Below, piece by piece: positions 1-10,283 of a stretch of DNA of 64,000 nt. Source of the stretch: Marinilongibacter aquaticus. GTDB lineage: Bacteria > Bacteroidota > Bacteroidia > Cytophagales > Spirosomataceae. The stretch lies in the NCBI RefSeq assembly GCF_020149935.1, contig NZ_CP083757.1, forward strand, positions 2,505,501-2,569,500. Direction: 5' to 3'. Below the pieces are notes generated by a model. That model had not been told where the DNA came from and did not search any database. It worked only from the letters and a program-made list of their open reading frames with translations. Every line of letters begins with the position of its first letter. The first letter of the stretch is position 1. Made by a program: the position numbers and the translations under genes.

Positions 1-389
1 GTGGAAAATCGGGCATTGGCTTGGAATATCAAGTACTCGACGACGAACGTCATCCCGACGCCAAAATGGGCGTTGTCGGTAACCGTACATTGGCCTCTCT
101 GTACGACCTAATCCCTTCGATAAAATTGGACAAACGTTTCCAGAAGAAAATCGGGGAATGGAACCACGGCCGACTGGTTGTCTATCCCGACAATACCGTG
201 CAGCATTGGCTCAATGGATTCAAAGTGGTGGAATATACCCGGAAAAGCAATATTTTCAAGGCTCTCGTGGCCCGAAGCAAATACAAGAAATTTGAAGGCT
301 TTGGCGAAGCCGATGCCGGACCAATCCTTTTGCAAGATCACGGGAACAACGTATTCTTCAAAAGCTTAAAAATCCGAACACTGAACTAG
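1..389 (+). CDS. DUF1080 / 3-keto-disaccharide hydrolase family protein, C-terminal part
   Basis: The reading frame is open from base 3, so the gene begins before the window and only its last 128 codons are visible. The segment carries hallmarks of the DUF1080 (3-keto-disaccharide hydrolase, concanavalin-like) fold: EYQVLDDE near the start, GEWNHGRLVV, HWLNGFKVVEY and a closing LQDHGNNVFFKSLKIR. The second DUF1080 protein of this window, at 32732-33388, has the same blocks in the same order. Characterised family members act on 3-keto-glycosides or bind glycans, usually in the periplasm. No signal peptide can be judged because the N-terminus is missing. The stop overlaps the end of the convergent dinB by four bases. 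Confidence 0.85.
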   Translation, partial: GKSGIGLEYQVLDDERHPDAKMGVVGNRTLASLYDLIPSIKLDKRFQKKIGEWNHGRLVVYPDNTVQHWLNGFKVVEYTRKSNIFKALVARSKYKKFEGFGEADAGPILLQDHGNNVFFKSLKIRTLN

Positions 390-1450
390 AATTCAAGTTT
401 CAGCTGTTCGCCCGATTCGTCGTTGCTGTCAAGCAAATTAGACACTGTAAGCCCTATCAATCGTACGCCTTTGGACATCGGTTGAAGGGCTTTCAGCATT
501 TCTGAGCCCACATTTTCGATCATCTCTTGGGATTCGAAAGGCCATTGCCCCGAGCGGCTTCGCGTAATTTGCTCGAAATCGCTAAATTTTACCTTCAAGG
601 TCAGCGTCTTTCCTTTCGCCTTGCTCCGCAACAAGCGTTTCCAGAGGTTTTCAGACAAATCGAGCAATTCCCTTTCCATGCTTTCGTAATCCAACAAGTC
701 TTCTGAAAAGGTATTTTCAACACCTACCGATTTACGAATTCTATTCGGGTTCACTTCCCGACGATCCTCTCCTCGCGAAATGTCAAAATAATAATTGCCC
801 GCCTTTCCGAAGTGCTTCACCAAGAATTCACGCGTACATTGCCGCAAATCCAAACCTGTGAAAATGCCCATGGACTGCATGCGTTCGGCCGTAACCTTAC
901 CAATTCCAAAGAATTTCCTTACCTCCAATTGTGCCACGAAATCCAATGCCTGAGCAGGTTTAATCACAAAAAGCCCGTCCGGCTTGTTGATATCCGAAGC
1001 CGTTTTGGCCAAAAATTTATTGAAGGATACACCCGCAGATGCGGTCAAATTGGTTTTCGCCTTGATTTTCTTCTTAATCTCCATCGCAATTTCGGTGGCC
1101 ACTTCCATTTGGAAATGATTTTCGGTGACATCCAAAAATGCCTCGTCTAAAGAAAGTGGCTCAACCAGATCGGTATATTCATGGAAAACTTCCCGAATCT
1201 GATTCGAGACAAACTTGTAGCGATCGAAGCGTGGAAAAACAAAAACAAGTTCGGGGCACAGTCGTGCCGCGGTTTTGGATGGCATGGCCGATCGCACGCC
1301 AAATTTTCGAGCTTCATAACTTGCGGCCGCCACAACACCACGCTCTGCACTTCCTCCCACGGCCACGGGTTTCCCACGCAATTCGGGATTATCGTTTTGC
1401 TCAACCGAAGCAAAAAATGCATCCATGTCGATATGGATGATCTTTCTCAA
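386..1450 (-). CDS. dinB: DNA polymerase IV (Y-family translesion polymerase)
   Basis: A complete 354-residue Y-family polymerase. Catalytic carboxylates lie in HIDMDAFFASVE (D8, D10) and SLDEAFLDVT (D102, E103). F13 is at the steric-gate position, and SYEAR follows at 44-48. The C-terminus ends in QLKLEF, which resembles a beta-clamp binding motif, as is common in Pol IV. The protein copies damaged templates and extends mismatched ends. The only start that gives the family N-terminus MRKIIHIDMD is a TTG at 1450-1448, one base after the stop of the upstream DinB-fold gene, so initiation is probably coupled to termination of that gene. The identification is secure; the non-ATG start is inferred. 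Confidence 0.95.
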   Translation of the reverse strand: MRKIIHIDMDAFFASVEQNDNPELRGKPVAVGGSAERGVVAAASYEARKFGVRSAMPSKTAARLCPELVFVFPRFDRYKFVSNQIREVFHEYTDLVEPLSLDEAFLDVTENHFQMEVATEIAMEIKKKIKAKTNLTASAGVSFNKFLAKTASDINKPDGLFVIKPAQALDFVAQLEVRKFFGIGKVTAERMQSMGIFTGLDLRQCTREFLVKHFGKAGNYYFDISRGEDRREVNPNRIRKSVGVENTFSEDLLDYESMERELLDLSENLWKRLLRSKAKGKTLTLKVKFSDFEQITRSRSGQWPFESQEMIENVGSEMLKALQPMSKGVRLIGLTVSNLLDSNDESGEQLKLEF

Positions 1451-1451
1451 C

Positions 1452-1937
1452 TCAATAGACCATTTTAAATTCTGAATGCAAATTCAAATGAGGCAAAATC
1501 ACCCTCATGTGGTGCCGAAGGTGCTGTTCGTAATCTTTCATCACAAATGACAGTGCAAATGGCCCCGCCCCGCCAATGGTAAATGTATTGCCCAGCACCG
1601 AAGCTTCGGCCTGTTCAATCACATGTGCAAGATGCAAATTCATAAAATACCACAGGCTCACCAAGTTCTCCCAATCGGTCTTTTGGTACGCTTGCAAGGC
1701 CACCCATTCGTCTTGGGCATAGGGTACAATATCCAAATTCGGGATCGACGCAGCCATCACAAACTTTTTCTGGTTGTTTGTAGCCGAATCAATAAGGTGC
1801 CCAAGTATCTCCTTTTTGCTCCATTTCGAAGGAGAATCCTTTTCAGAAACAGCAGGCTCTTCGAGTTTTTTCAACTCTGGATACAAAGTTTGTACGATCT
1901 CTCGCAACGAATGGGCCACATCTTTCATAGGTTTCAT
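1452..1937 (-). CDS. DinB-superfamily (YfiT/DUF664-like) putative metal-dependent protein
   Basis: About 161 residues from the ATG at 1937; the frame is open further upstream to 1976, but MKPMKDVAHS is the natural family start. The sequence fits the DinB-like four-helix bundle: WSKKEILGHLIDSATNN near the N-terminus supplies the first His, and YEQHLRHHMRVIL near the C-terminus supplies the His pair expected for a metal site. Relatives are thiol-dependent or metal-dependent enzymes of unknown substrate. The family name comes from a Bacillus damage-inducible protein and is unrelated to the polymerase DinB encoded immediately downstream. The two genes are one base apart and almost certainly co-transcribed. 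A second family member lies at 50700-51140. Confidence 0.8.
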   Translation of the reverse strand: MKPMKDVAHSLREIVQTLYPELKKLEEPAVSEKDSPSKWSKKEILGHLIDSATNNQKKFVMAASIPNLDIVPYAQDEWVALQAYQKTDWENLVSLWYFMNLHLAHVIEQAEASVLGNTFTIGGAGPFALSFVMKDYEQHLRHHMRVILPHLNLHSEFKMVY

Positions 1938-1979
1938 TAATTTTGTCAAATTTTTAATGGGCAAAACATAAATCAAAGT

Positions 1980-2819
1980 TTGAAATATTTTTTATATCTG
2001 CTGCTTCGATTCCACGGAAACATCGTTGTTCGCTTTTTCATTAAACGATTGGAAATAGAAGGTTTGGAGAACATTCCTAAAAACCAACCTATACTGTATG
2101 CCTCTACCCATTTCAATTCATTTTTCGACTCCTGCATTACCCACCTGATCACTTCGCCCAAAGTGCACGCTTTGGCCCGCGGCGACGCCTTCAAAGGCAA
2201 AAGGGTTACTGCATTTCTCGAATTCCTTTTTATTCTCCCGATATGGCGAATATCCGACGGAAAGGAAAACATGCATAAAAATGCCGAAACTTTTGATAAA
2301 TGTCAGGATATTTTCAGAAATGGCCAGCATGTGCTCATCTATCCAGAAGGCATTTGCAAACACCAGAAAGATGTACTTCCCCTTAAAATGGGAACCGCCA
2401 ACATGATTCACCGAGCCTGGGATGAAAAGCTTAATGTGGCCGTGGTGCCCATGGTGTTGACCTACGACTCTTACAGCCGTTTGGGCAAATTGGTGAAAGT
2501 AAATTTTGGCCCAGCCATGCAAGCCAGCGATTTTGATATTTCGGATGAAAAAGAATTCAAAAGAACCTTTACCGACCGCCTTTTCACCGAAATGAAAAGC
2601 CTGGTTTCCTACGATTTCAAACCTTTTTCCATTTGGAAAAACCCGCTTTTTGTACTCGGAAACCTTATCAATTTCCCGATATACCTAAGCCTGAAGAATG
2701 CGGTCAAACATAAATTTGGCCGAACCGTTTTCTTCGATTCGGTATGGTATGGCGTTCTCATGTTCGTATTGCCGCTGTATTGGCTCTTGCTTTTGGGAAT
2801 TGCCTTCTGGATTTTCTAA
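1980..2819 (+). CDS. PlsC-type lysophospholipid acyltransferase family protein
   Basis: A 279-residue membrane-associated acyltransferase of the 1-acyl-glycerol-3-phosphate type. The catalytic block appears as STHFNSFFD, a His followed six residues later by Asp, the spacing I associate with this Bacteroidota subgroup (compare NHQNALMD). The acceptor-binding block is YPEGICKHQKDVLPLKMG. A hydrophobic N-terminal stretch and a C-terminal membrane segment (GVLMFVLPLYWLLLLGIAFWIF region) bracket the domain. It probably acylates a glycerophospholipid precursor or another lipid. The start must be TTG at 1980: there is no in-frame ATG between the upstream stop at 1938-1940 and the conserved region. 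It is divergent from the DinB-fold gene and runs close to aroB. Confidence 0.85.
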   Translation: MKYFLYLLLRFHGNIVVRFFIKRLEIEGLENIPKNQPILYASTHFNSFFDSCITHLITSPKVHALARGDAFKGKRVTAFLEFLFILPIWRISDGKENMHKNAETFDKCQDIFRNGQHVLIYPEGICKHQKDVLPLKMGTANMIHRAWDEKLNVAVVPMVLTYDSYSRLGKLVKVNFGPAMQASDFDISDEKEFKRTFTDRLFTEMKSLVSYDFKPFSIWKNPLFVLGNLINFPIYLSLKNAVKHKFGRTVFFDSVWYGVLMFVLPLYWLLLLGIAFWIF

Positions 2820-2855
2820 TATCAATCCAGACGCAATTCCGACTTATAATTCCCT

Positions 2856-2863
2856 TATCTTTG
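2856..2863 (+). promoter_or_regulatory. Bacteroidota -7 element candidate for aroB
   Basis: TATCTTTG matches the Bacteroidota -7 consensus TAnnTTTG exactly and lies 18 bases before the aroB ATG, in the short gap after the acyltransferase gene. No convincing TTTG -33 partner is seen 19-20 bases upstream, so the call rests on the -7 box alone. Confidence 0.35.
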
Positions 2864-2881
2864 ACAAAAAATCGCTTTAAA

Positions 2882-3907
2882 ATGGCCGTAGAAATAGGTG
2901 CAATCGCAGACCTCCTGTCTTCATTCCTTAAAGAAAAAGAATATTCTAAAATTGGTGTGGTGGTAGACAAAAACACAAAAAAGCACTGCTACCCCAAAAT
3001 AAAGGCACTCTTGCCCAAACACAGCCTGATTCGTATAAAGCATGGAGAAGAAGAGAAAAACCTAAAGACCTGCGAGCATGTATGGCAAAAAATGACCGAA
3101 GCCGAATTTGACCGACACAGCCTGATTGTAAACTTGGGTGGCGGTGTGATTGGCGACTTGGGCGGTTTTTGTGCGGCTACCTATAAACGAGGCATAGATT
3201 TCATTCAAATTCCGACCACTTTGCTTGCCCAAGTCGATGCAAGCGTGGGTGGCAAATTGGGCATTGATTTCAAAGGTTTCAAAAACCATATCGGCGTTTT
3301 CCAACAGCCTCAGGCTGTGCTTATCGATGCCGATTTCCTGAAAACATTACCGAAAAGCGAATTGCGTTCGGGCTTTGCCGAAATCGTAAAACATTGCCTT
3401 ATTCAAGATGCCGAAAAGTGGGAAGAAATTCGCCATAAAGACTTTGAAGAACAAGACTTCGCCGAATTGATCGCCCATTCTGTTGAGATCAAGAAAAAGG
3501 TTGTGGCAGAAGACCCAACGGAAAAAGGCTTACGGAAAATCCTGAATTTCGGACATACTTTGGGCCATGCGGTAGAAACCCATTTCCTCAGCAATCCGAA
3601 GCAACGCTTGTTGCATGGCGAGGCCGTAGCCGTAGGCATGGTTTGCGAAGCCTACCTTTCGCTAAAACTCAAAATGATCGACGAAAGCCTTTACCGCGAA
3701 ATAGAAGAATTCATCTTCTCTACCTATGGAAAAGTGACCATTCGCGAGAAAGATTTGAAGCCCATCTTGAAGCTCACATTGCAGGATAAAAAGAATAAAG
3801 GAGGCCTTGTACGCTTTTCTTTGCTCGATGGCAAAGGCTCTTGCACCTACGATATCGTCTGCAAAAAGAAACAAATGGAAGAGGCTCTTCTGGAATACAT
3901 GGGCTGA
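2882..3907 (+). CDS. aroB: 3-dehydroquinate synthase
   Basis: Second step of the shikimate pathway: DAHP to 3-dehydroquinate, NAD- and divalent-metal-dependent, cytosolic. From the ATG at 2882 the protein has 341 residues, the usual length. Visible motifs are the NAD-binding LGGGVIGDLGGF (about 85-96), IPTTLLAQVDASVGGK (110-125), and metal ligands in SGFAEIVKH (E167), NFGHTLGHAVE (225-229) and LLHGEAVAVG (H245). The frame extends upstream to 2744, but that stretch overlaps the acyltransferase gene and has no family similarity, so I reject it. It makes precursors for the tryptophan branch encoded at 59.6-63.2 kb. Confidence 0.95.
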   Translation: MAVEIGAIADLLSSFLKEKEYSKIGVVVDKNTKKHCYPKIKALLPKHSLIRIKHGEEEKNLKTCEHVWQKMTEAEFDRHSLIVNLGGGVIGDLGGFCAATYKRGIDFIQIPTTLLAQVDASVGGKLGIDFKGFKNHIGVFQQPQAVLIDADFLKTLPKSELRSGFAEIVKHCLIQDAEKWEEIRHKDFEEQDFAELIAHSVEIKKKVVAEDPTEKGLRKILNFGHTLGHAVETHFLSNPKQRLLHGEAVAVGMVCEAYLSLKLKMIDESLYREIEEFIFSTYGKVTIREKDLKPILKLTLQDKKNKGGLVRFSLLDGKGSCTYDIVCKKKQMEEALLEYMG

Positions 3908-3923
3908 TTAATTTTCATAATCG

Positions 3924-3955
3924 TTTGGTTTAAAAGGATTTCAGAATTACATTTA
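3924..3955 (+). promoter_or_regulatory. Bacteroidota-type promoter for the DUF4136 lipoprotein
   Basis: TTTG at 3924-3927, a 20-base spacer, then TACATTTA at 3948-3955. This is one base from the -7 consensus TAnnTTTG with a suitable -33 box and spacing. It predicts a 5' leader of roughly 70 bases before the ATG at 4033. Confidence 0.45.
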
Positions 3956-4032
3956 GTCTATCGTTGATCTTTTTTTGATCAAGATACGTATATGCATTGT
4001 GAATTATTCGGAAACCAAATAAGCCCTTTCGC

Positions 4033-4590
4033 ATGAAAAAAATCTATCTTCTTCTTGCTCTGTTCGTCTTTGGCCTTGCGGGCTGCAACAGCTTGAAACT
4101 ACTCGTCGACAATGATTACAGTTACGACACAGACTTTACCACATACAAGGATTACAATTTCTTGGCCTGCGAGATAGACACCTCGTTTATCTGTACAGAA
4201 ATTCAGGATGCCATTCGCCGACAAATGCGGGCACGTGGCTACAGACTGACAGACGAAAGCCCTGGGCTTTTGGTAAGCTACAGCATTATTCGCGAACGCG
4301 TGGAATACAAAGGCTACAATCAACCGACACTGGAACGCTGGGTGAACAAATACGACTTTGACAACACCTACAAAACGCAGGAGTTTAATTTTGGTGGCGG
4401 GATGATCTTGGTTTCATTACTCGATGCCGAAAGCAGCAAACTTATTTGGCGAGGATATGCGAGCGGTGTTTTCAACCGATCTAAAGTGAAAAAACCGATC
4501 AATTATTACCGCAATGTGGTACGCACGATATTTGATCAATATCCACTGTTTGCCGCTGGAGAACAACCCCGAAGGCTCTCTTCTTTGTAA
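4033..4590 (+). CDS. DUF4136 family lipoprotein
   Basis: A 185-residue predicted lipoprotein. The N-terminus MKKIYLLLALFVFGLAGC is a type II signal peptide with lipobox LAGC, so the mature protein starts at C18. The rest reads like DUF4136: a YDTDFTTYKDYNFL block soon after the Cys, then IQDAIRRQMRARGYRLTDESPGLLVSY, and a late LLDAESSKLIWRGYASG strand. Members are small envelope lipoproteins of unknown function. No partner genes are adjacent: aroB lies upstream behind a separate promoter, and the ABC-F gene converges from the other side with a shared terminator between them. Confidence 0.85.
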   Translation: MKKIYLLLALFVFGLAGCNSLKLLVDNDYSYDTDFTTYKDYNFLACEIDTSFICTEIQDAIRRQMRARGYRLTDESPGLLVSYSIIRERVEYKGYNQPTLERWVNKYDFDNTYKTQEFNFGGGMILVSLLDAESSKLIWRGYASGVFNRSKVKKPINYYRNVVRTIFDQYPLFAAGEQPRRLSSL

Positions 4591-4617
4591 AGAATCTATT
4601 GGACGATTAATTATAAG

Positions 4618-4655
4618 AAATCCCTGGCACTGTTTCAGTCTCCAGGGATTTTTGT
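4618..4655. terminator. Bidirectional hairpin terminator
   Basis: AAATCCCTGG at 4618-4627 pairs perfectly with CCAGGGATTT at 4642-4651 around a 14-base loop, with T-rich sequence on the + side and A-rich sequence on the other. It sits between the convergent DUF4136 and ABC-F genes and could end both transcripts. Confidence 0.75.
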
Positions 4656-4680
4656 TTGCATTCAAATGCCAAGACCTTTA

Positions 4681-6303
<1,623 letters not shown>

Positions 6304-6462
6304 CTATTTTCTGCATTAAAAACGAGTGCAAAGATAGTGCTTTTATTAGGCAAAGCGAATTCTACTGCCCGCGGAATAACGATCGAGGATACTTCTTTTC
6401 GAAAAAAAATCCTCAACCCTTTATAGGCTTGATCAACCTTGGCATTGGATGCGGTTGTTTCT

Positions 6463-7824
6463 TTACAAAGTAGACCTTTGCTTCGAAAGTTCGTCGCTCA
6501 TCTTGCCCAAGCTTGCCCCATCCAAAGGATACCGCCACAAAACGGCGAACAAGGGCAATGCCAGTGTGGCCGGCACCCAACTCATGAGCATGCGTATACC
6601 GGGTACCGCTTGTGGCATAGTGGACTCATCCAAGCCATCGTAGCCGTGAAGAGACAGCACAAAGCCAATGATGGCACCAGCTACACCTCCGCCGAATTTC
6701 ATCGCAAAGGAACCCGCCGAATAGACAAGTCCTGTGGCTCGTCTTCCGTATTTCCACTCCGAATAGTCTGCGGAATCGCCCAACATGGCAAAAAACAAAA
6801 CGGGCATCATGCCGGCCCCAAACTCTGAAAGCACCCCAAAAATATAGACTTGGAGCACATCCTCAGGCCCAAAGAAATACAACATGCCGTTGCATATCGC
6901 CGAAAAAATAATGACGCCCATAAACAAGTTTCTCTTGCCCCATTTTTCGGCCAGTGGTGTGGTGCATATAGCGGCAAGCAAAGAAGCCACCAACAAAGCA
7001 ACCATATACGAAGCAGCCATATTTCCATCGCCTATGAAGCGTTTGAAATAAAGCACGGTGATGCCTTGTTTTATCGAGTTGTAGGTCACGAACAAAAAAC
7101 CCACCAGCAAAAGCAGCAACCAAGGCTTATTTTTCAGCAAATCCCGAAGATCCTGAAGCACATTTCCACTTCCCGCTCTTGGAGGTGCCTGCACCCTTTC
7201 TTTCGTCGAAAAATACGTGATCAGCAAAAAGAATGTGAGTAAAGCAGAAAACCAATAAATGGCGTAACGGTAGCCTTCATTCTCATTGCCATTCCCCAAG
7301 AAAAGCACCAAATATATGAGCAAACCCTGCACAAGGATACCACCCAAATACGCCCCTGCAAAACGAAACGAAGAAAGGCTTGTGCGTTCCTTGCTATCGG
7401 CGGTCATTACTCCCATCAAAGCCGAATAAGGTACATTGTTGGCCGTATAAATCAAAGTGAGCAAAATATAGGCGGCATAGGCATAAATCAATTTACCCGT
7501 AGGGCCAAAATTGGGCGTACTGAAAGTCAAAGACAACACAATACCAAAAGGAACGGCTGTCCACAATATCCACGGACGAAACTTGCCCTTTGAAGACTGC
7601 GTTCGGTCGGCGAGTATACCCATTAGAATATCTGTAAACCCATCCAAAATTCGTGTGCTCAACAATAAAACTGCCGTTGCAGCCGCCGAAAGGCCGTACA
7701 CATCGGTATAAAAAACCAAAAGGAAAGTGGTGAGCGTACGCCATGCGATATTCGCAGCCGTATCGCCCAAAGCATAGCCAATTTTTTCTCCAAACTTGAT
7801 CTTCTCTTTCGAGGGTGAAGGCAT
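6463..7824 (-). CDS. GPH-family (glycoside-pentoside-hexuronide) cation symporter
   Basis: A 453-residue polytopic transporter, about 12 membrane segments. The N-terminal signature FGEKIGYALGDTAANIAW and the loop DGFTDILMGILADRTQSSKGKFRPW are diagnostic of the GPH family (melibiose MelB type), which imports sugars or uronides with Na+ or H+ across the inner membrane. Substrate cannot be read from sequence. It stands alone, separated from tyrS and the ABC-F gene. A perfect 16-base palindrome lies 27 bases upstream of its start, suggesting control by a dimeric repressor or activator. Confidence 0.9.
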   Translation of the reverse strand: MPSPSKEKIKFGEKIGYALGDTAANIAWRTLTTFLLVFYTDVYGLSAAATAVLLLSTRILDGFTDILMGILADRTQSSKGKFRPWILWTAVPFGIVLSLTFSTPNFGPTGKLIYAYAAYILLTLIYTANNVPYSALMGVMTADSKERTSLSSFRFAGAYLGGILVQGLLIYLVLFLGNGNENEGYRYAIYWFSALLTFFLLITYFSTKERVQAPPRAGSGNVLQDLRDLLKNKPWLLLLLVGFLFVTYNSIKQGITVLYFKRFIGDGNMAASYMVALLVASLLAAICTTPLAEKWGKRNLFMGVIIFSAICNGMLYFFGPEDVLQVYIFGVLSEFGAGMMPVLFFAMLGDSADYSEWKYGRRATGLVYSAGSFAMKFGGGVAGAIIGFVLSLHGYDGLDESTMPQAVPGIRMLMSWVPATLALPLFAVLWRYPLDGASLGKMSDELSKQRSTL

Positions 7825-7843
7825 AGGGTTGAAAGGGTTATTT

Positions 7844-7873
7844 CAATTCTGTCATTTGCAAATGACGAAATTG
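7844..7873. promoter_or_regulatory. Palindromic operator candidate upstream of the GPH symporter
   Basis: The core GTCATTTGCAAATGAC (7851-7866) is a perfect 16-base palindrome. Two mismatched bases on each side are followed by matching arms CAATT (7844-7848) and AATTG (7869-7873). It lies just upstream of the transporter start at 7824, in an otherwise gene-free 283-base interval. The rest of that interval (7874-8054) shows nothing I can call. Confidence 0.5.
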
Positions 7874-8054
7874 CTGCAAGTCCGAACAGTGGTCTATTTC
7901 GTTGTTGCCGTTCTGGCCTTGGCTCTGCAACTAAAATAGATACTCCTTTCCCATAAAAGCAAACCATTGGACGAAATGCGGCAAACCTACAATCAGTTTT
8001 AGTCAATATCTCATCATAATGGCCCTGCCTACGGGCCACTTCAGCTACACCAAT

Positions 8055-8083
8055 AAAAAAAGCCCGAACACAATGTTCGGGCT
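8055..8083 (-). terminator. Intrinsic terminator of tyrS
   Basis: AGCCCGAACA (8061-8070) and TGTTCGGGCT (8074-8083) form a perfect 10-bp stem with a three-base loop. Read on the minus strand, the stem is followed by six T residues (8060-8055). It begins 25 bases after the tyrS stop. Confidence 0.9.
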
Positions 8084-8107
8084 CTTGTCCAATTTGTTTT
8101 CAAAAAG

Positions 8108-9412
8108 TCAATCGATTACTTTGATGAGATGATTCTTCTTTCCCTTTCCAATCAAAAGATATTTGCCACTTAGCAATGTCAATTCAGACACCGCCTTTTG
8201 TTCGTCTTGTACTTTTTCTTTATTCACACTCACGGCATTCCCTTTGAACGCACGGCGGGCCTCGCCTTTTGAGCTGTAAATTTCACCATTTGTAGCCACA
8301 GAGAGCAAATCGAGCAGGCCAACAGCCGCCTCGTAATCTGCCTTGCTGATTTCGGTTTGAGGCACACCCTCGAAAACCGAGGTAAATGTTCTTTCATCCA
8401 AACTTTGCAGCATTTCCAAAGTTGCTTTCCCGAAGAGTACTTCCGACGCCTTCACCGCCAATTCATACTGTGCTTGGCCGTGCACACGCACCGTCACATC
8501 CTCTGCAATGGCTTTTTGAATCAGGCGTAAATGTGGAGCCTCTACGTGCTCTTTTTCCAATTTTTCGATTTCCTCCTGACTGAGCAATGTGAACACACGT
8601 ATCAAGCGTTTACAATCTTCATCGGCCTGATTGATCCAAAACTGATAAAACTGGTAAGGCGAGGTCATCTCGGGATCCAGCCACACATTCCCGCCTTCCG
8701 ATTTTCCAAATTTGGTGCCGTCGGCCTTTGTAACCAATGGTGTTGTGAGTGCGAATGCAGAATATTCCGCATGCTCATCGTTGTCGTTCTCCTTTCTTCT
8801 GATCAACTCTGTACCGGTGGTGATGTTTCCCCACTGATCCGATCCGCCCATTTGCAAACGGACATTCCTGTTTTTATACAAATGATAGAAATCGTATCCT
8901 TGTAAAAGCTGATAGGTAAACTCGGTGTAAGATATACCCGTTGTAAGACGATTCTTTACCGAATCTTTGGCCATCATGTAGTTCACTGTCAGGAACTTAC
9001 CTACCTCTCTTAAAAACTGCAAAAAGCCAAATTCTTTGAACCAATCGTAATTGTTCACCATTTCGGCACTGTTATCCCCGCAGTCGAAATCCAGAAAACG
9101 TTCCAATTGTTGACGAATGGCTTCTTGATTTTCTTTCAAGATCTCTTCGCTCAAAAACTGCCGCTCAGCCGACTTTCCTGAAGGGTCGCCAACCATTCCG
9201 GTAGCTCCGCCAACCAATGCATAAGGCTTATGTCCTGCACGTTGAAAATGTACCAGAAGCATAATGGTCGCCAAGTTGCCAATATGCAATGACTTGGCCG
9301 TTGGATCGAAGCCAATGTAGGCCGCCGTCATTTCCTTTTTCAATTGCTCTTCTGTACCGGGCATGGTTTGGTGCAACATGCCACGCCAAGTGAGCTCTTC
9401 AATAAACCCCAT
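8108..9412 (-). CDS. tyrS: Tyrosyl-tRNA synthetase
   Basis: Class I aminoacyl-tRNA synthetase charging tRNA-Tyr; 434 residues, close to the bacterial norm. The ATP-binding HIGH motif appears as [10 protein letters not shown], preceded by the tyrosine pocket [10 protein letters not shown]. The KMSKS loop appears as TKFGKSEGG, a known TyrS variant. The C-terminal 70 residues form an S4-like RNA-binding domain (AVGLLDLL... through [23 protein letters not shown]). The ATG at 9412 is 12 bases downstream of the stop of the outer-membrane barrel gene, so the two are probably co-transcribed. No T-box leader is present. A strong terminator follows. Confidence 0.97.
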   Translation of the reverse strand: MGFIEELTWRGMLHQTMPGTEEQLKKEMTAAYIGFDPTAKSLHIGNLATIMLLVHFQRAGHKPYALVGGATGMVGDPSGKSAERQFLSEEILKENQEAIRQQLERFLDFDCGDNSAEMVNNYDWFKEFGFLQFLREVGKFLTVNYMMAKDSVKNRLTTGISYTEFTYQLLQGYDFYHLYKNRNVRLQMGGSDQWGNITTGTELIRRKENDNDEHAEYSAFALTTPLVTKADGTKFGKSEGGNVWLDPEMTSPYQFYQFWINQADEDCKRLIRVFTLLSQEEIEKLEKEHVEAPHLRLIQKAIAEDVTVRVHGQAQYELAVKASEVLFGKATLEMLQSLDERTFTSVFEGVPQTEISKADYEAAVGLLDLLSVATNGEIYSSKGEARRAFKGNAVSVNKEKVQDEQKAVSELTLLSGKYLLIGKGKKNHLIKVID

Positions 9413-9424
9413 CTATTTTCTAAA

Positions 9425-10078
9425 TTATTTCTTTTTCCTTTTTCTTTCTCCGTATTTTTTCCACCATTTGTAGTATTCGGAAAAATTATACGACACAGAC
9501 AACTGGAAAGTACGTGCCCGCAGATCGAGAACCTGAGATTCGGCCTGGGCACGCGTATTTGTGTTTTCTAGACCGTACACATAGCGAAGATTTAGGCTGA
9601 ACATTGAAAAGTTGTCCAACATATCAATGCGAGCTCCGACAATCACATTCGTGCTGCGGTTGACGTCTGGTCCAAATTGCTGAATTCCGTCCTTTTTCCA
9701 GCCTGCATTGGTCGCCCAGTTAAACTCTGGCCCCACTTCAATAAACAGCCCTTTCAAAGGCGAAACACCCAGCAATACTGGAGCACTCAAATACCGGTAA
9801 GTAAGTTTTTCGTTGGTCTCAAGAATCAGGTTTGCTCCTTGCGTTTGATACATGAATTCTGGTTGCAAGCTGAAACGTTTGTAATTCAGTCGGCCAAACA
9901 AACCCACATTGTACTGCATGTTCCATTTGGACTTGATGTCGGATGGATTGTTCATAATCTTCAGATCGTTCACCTGAAGACCTACTTTGGGCCCAAAAAC
10001 AAACATGCTTTGTTTCATTTGAGCCTGAGCAGCCATGCCGCAAAGCAGAAGTATTACTAAGGATATTTTGCTCTTCAT
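9425..10078 (-). CDS. Outer-membrane beta-barrel protein, PorT-like
   Basis: 217 residues from the ATG at 10078; the open frame upstream to 10129 lacks signal-peptide character and is rejected. The N-terminus MKSKISLVILLLCGMAAQAQ is a Sec signal peptide. The remainder alternates short amphipathic strands (FVFGPKVGLQVND, YNVGLFGRLNYKRFSLQPEF, SLNLRYVYGLENTN, FQLSVSYNF), as in the PorT / OMP_b-brl_2 barrels of Bacteroidota, and ends in a basic tail (GERKRKKK). PorT proper belongs to type IX secretion, but many paralogues have other roles and nothing here fixes the function. It probably heads an operon with tyrS. Confidence 0.75.
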   Translation of the reverse strand: MKSKISLVILLLCGMAAQAQMKQSMFVFGPKVGLQVNDLKIMNNPSDIKSKWNMQYNVGLFGRLNYKRFSLQPEFMYQTQGANLILETNEKLTYRYLSAPVLLGVSPLKGLFIEVGPEFNWATNAGWKKDGIQQFGPDVNRSTNVIVGARIDMLDNFSMFSLNLRYVYGLENTNTRAQAESQVLDLRARTFQLSVSYNFSEYYKWWKKYGERKRKKK

Positions 10079-10210
10079 AAGCTTGTTTCTCGCTGTAAAC
10101 CCGAGTTCTATTATTAAGATAAGCGGCAAAAATACTGAATGGCTGGCTCAGGACAAAAAAACGCAGAACTTGTCGGACTTAAATTTTATTAATTTTCCAC
10201 ACAAGGATAC

Positions 10211-10244
10211 AAAAACGGCACGGGCTCATCGCTGAACCCATGCC
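10211..10244 (-). terminator. Intrinsic terminator after the sigma/barrel-protein operon
   Basis: On the minus strand GGCATGGG pairs with CCCGTGCC (one G-T pair) around a short loop, followed by G and five T residues (10215-10211). It is 40 bases past the stop of the gene ending at 10284. Confidence 0.6.
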
Positions 10245-10283
10245 TTTGAAGCGATTTCAAGACCTTTATTTAGCCAATTGGTC

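Noticed and set aside
386-1937. Functional link between the two adjacent genes both called DinB.
   Set aside because: The polymerase and the DinB-fold protein share only a historical name; adjacency and coupling are real, but a shared biochemical role is not supported.
6393-6422. GAGGAT / ATCCTC hairpin between the GPH symporter and the ABC-F gene as a terminator.
   Set aside because: A six-base stem with a long A/T loop and no U tract on the transcribed strand; too weak to call.
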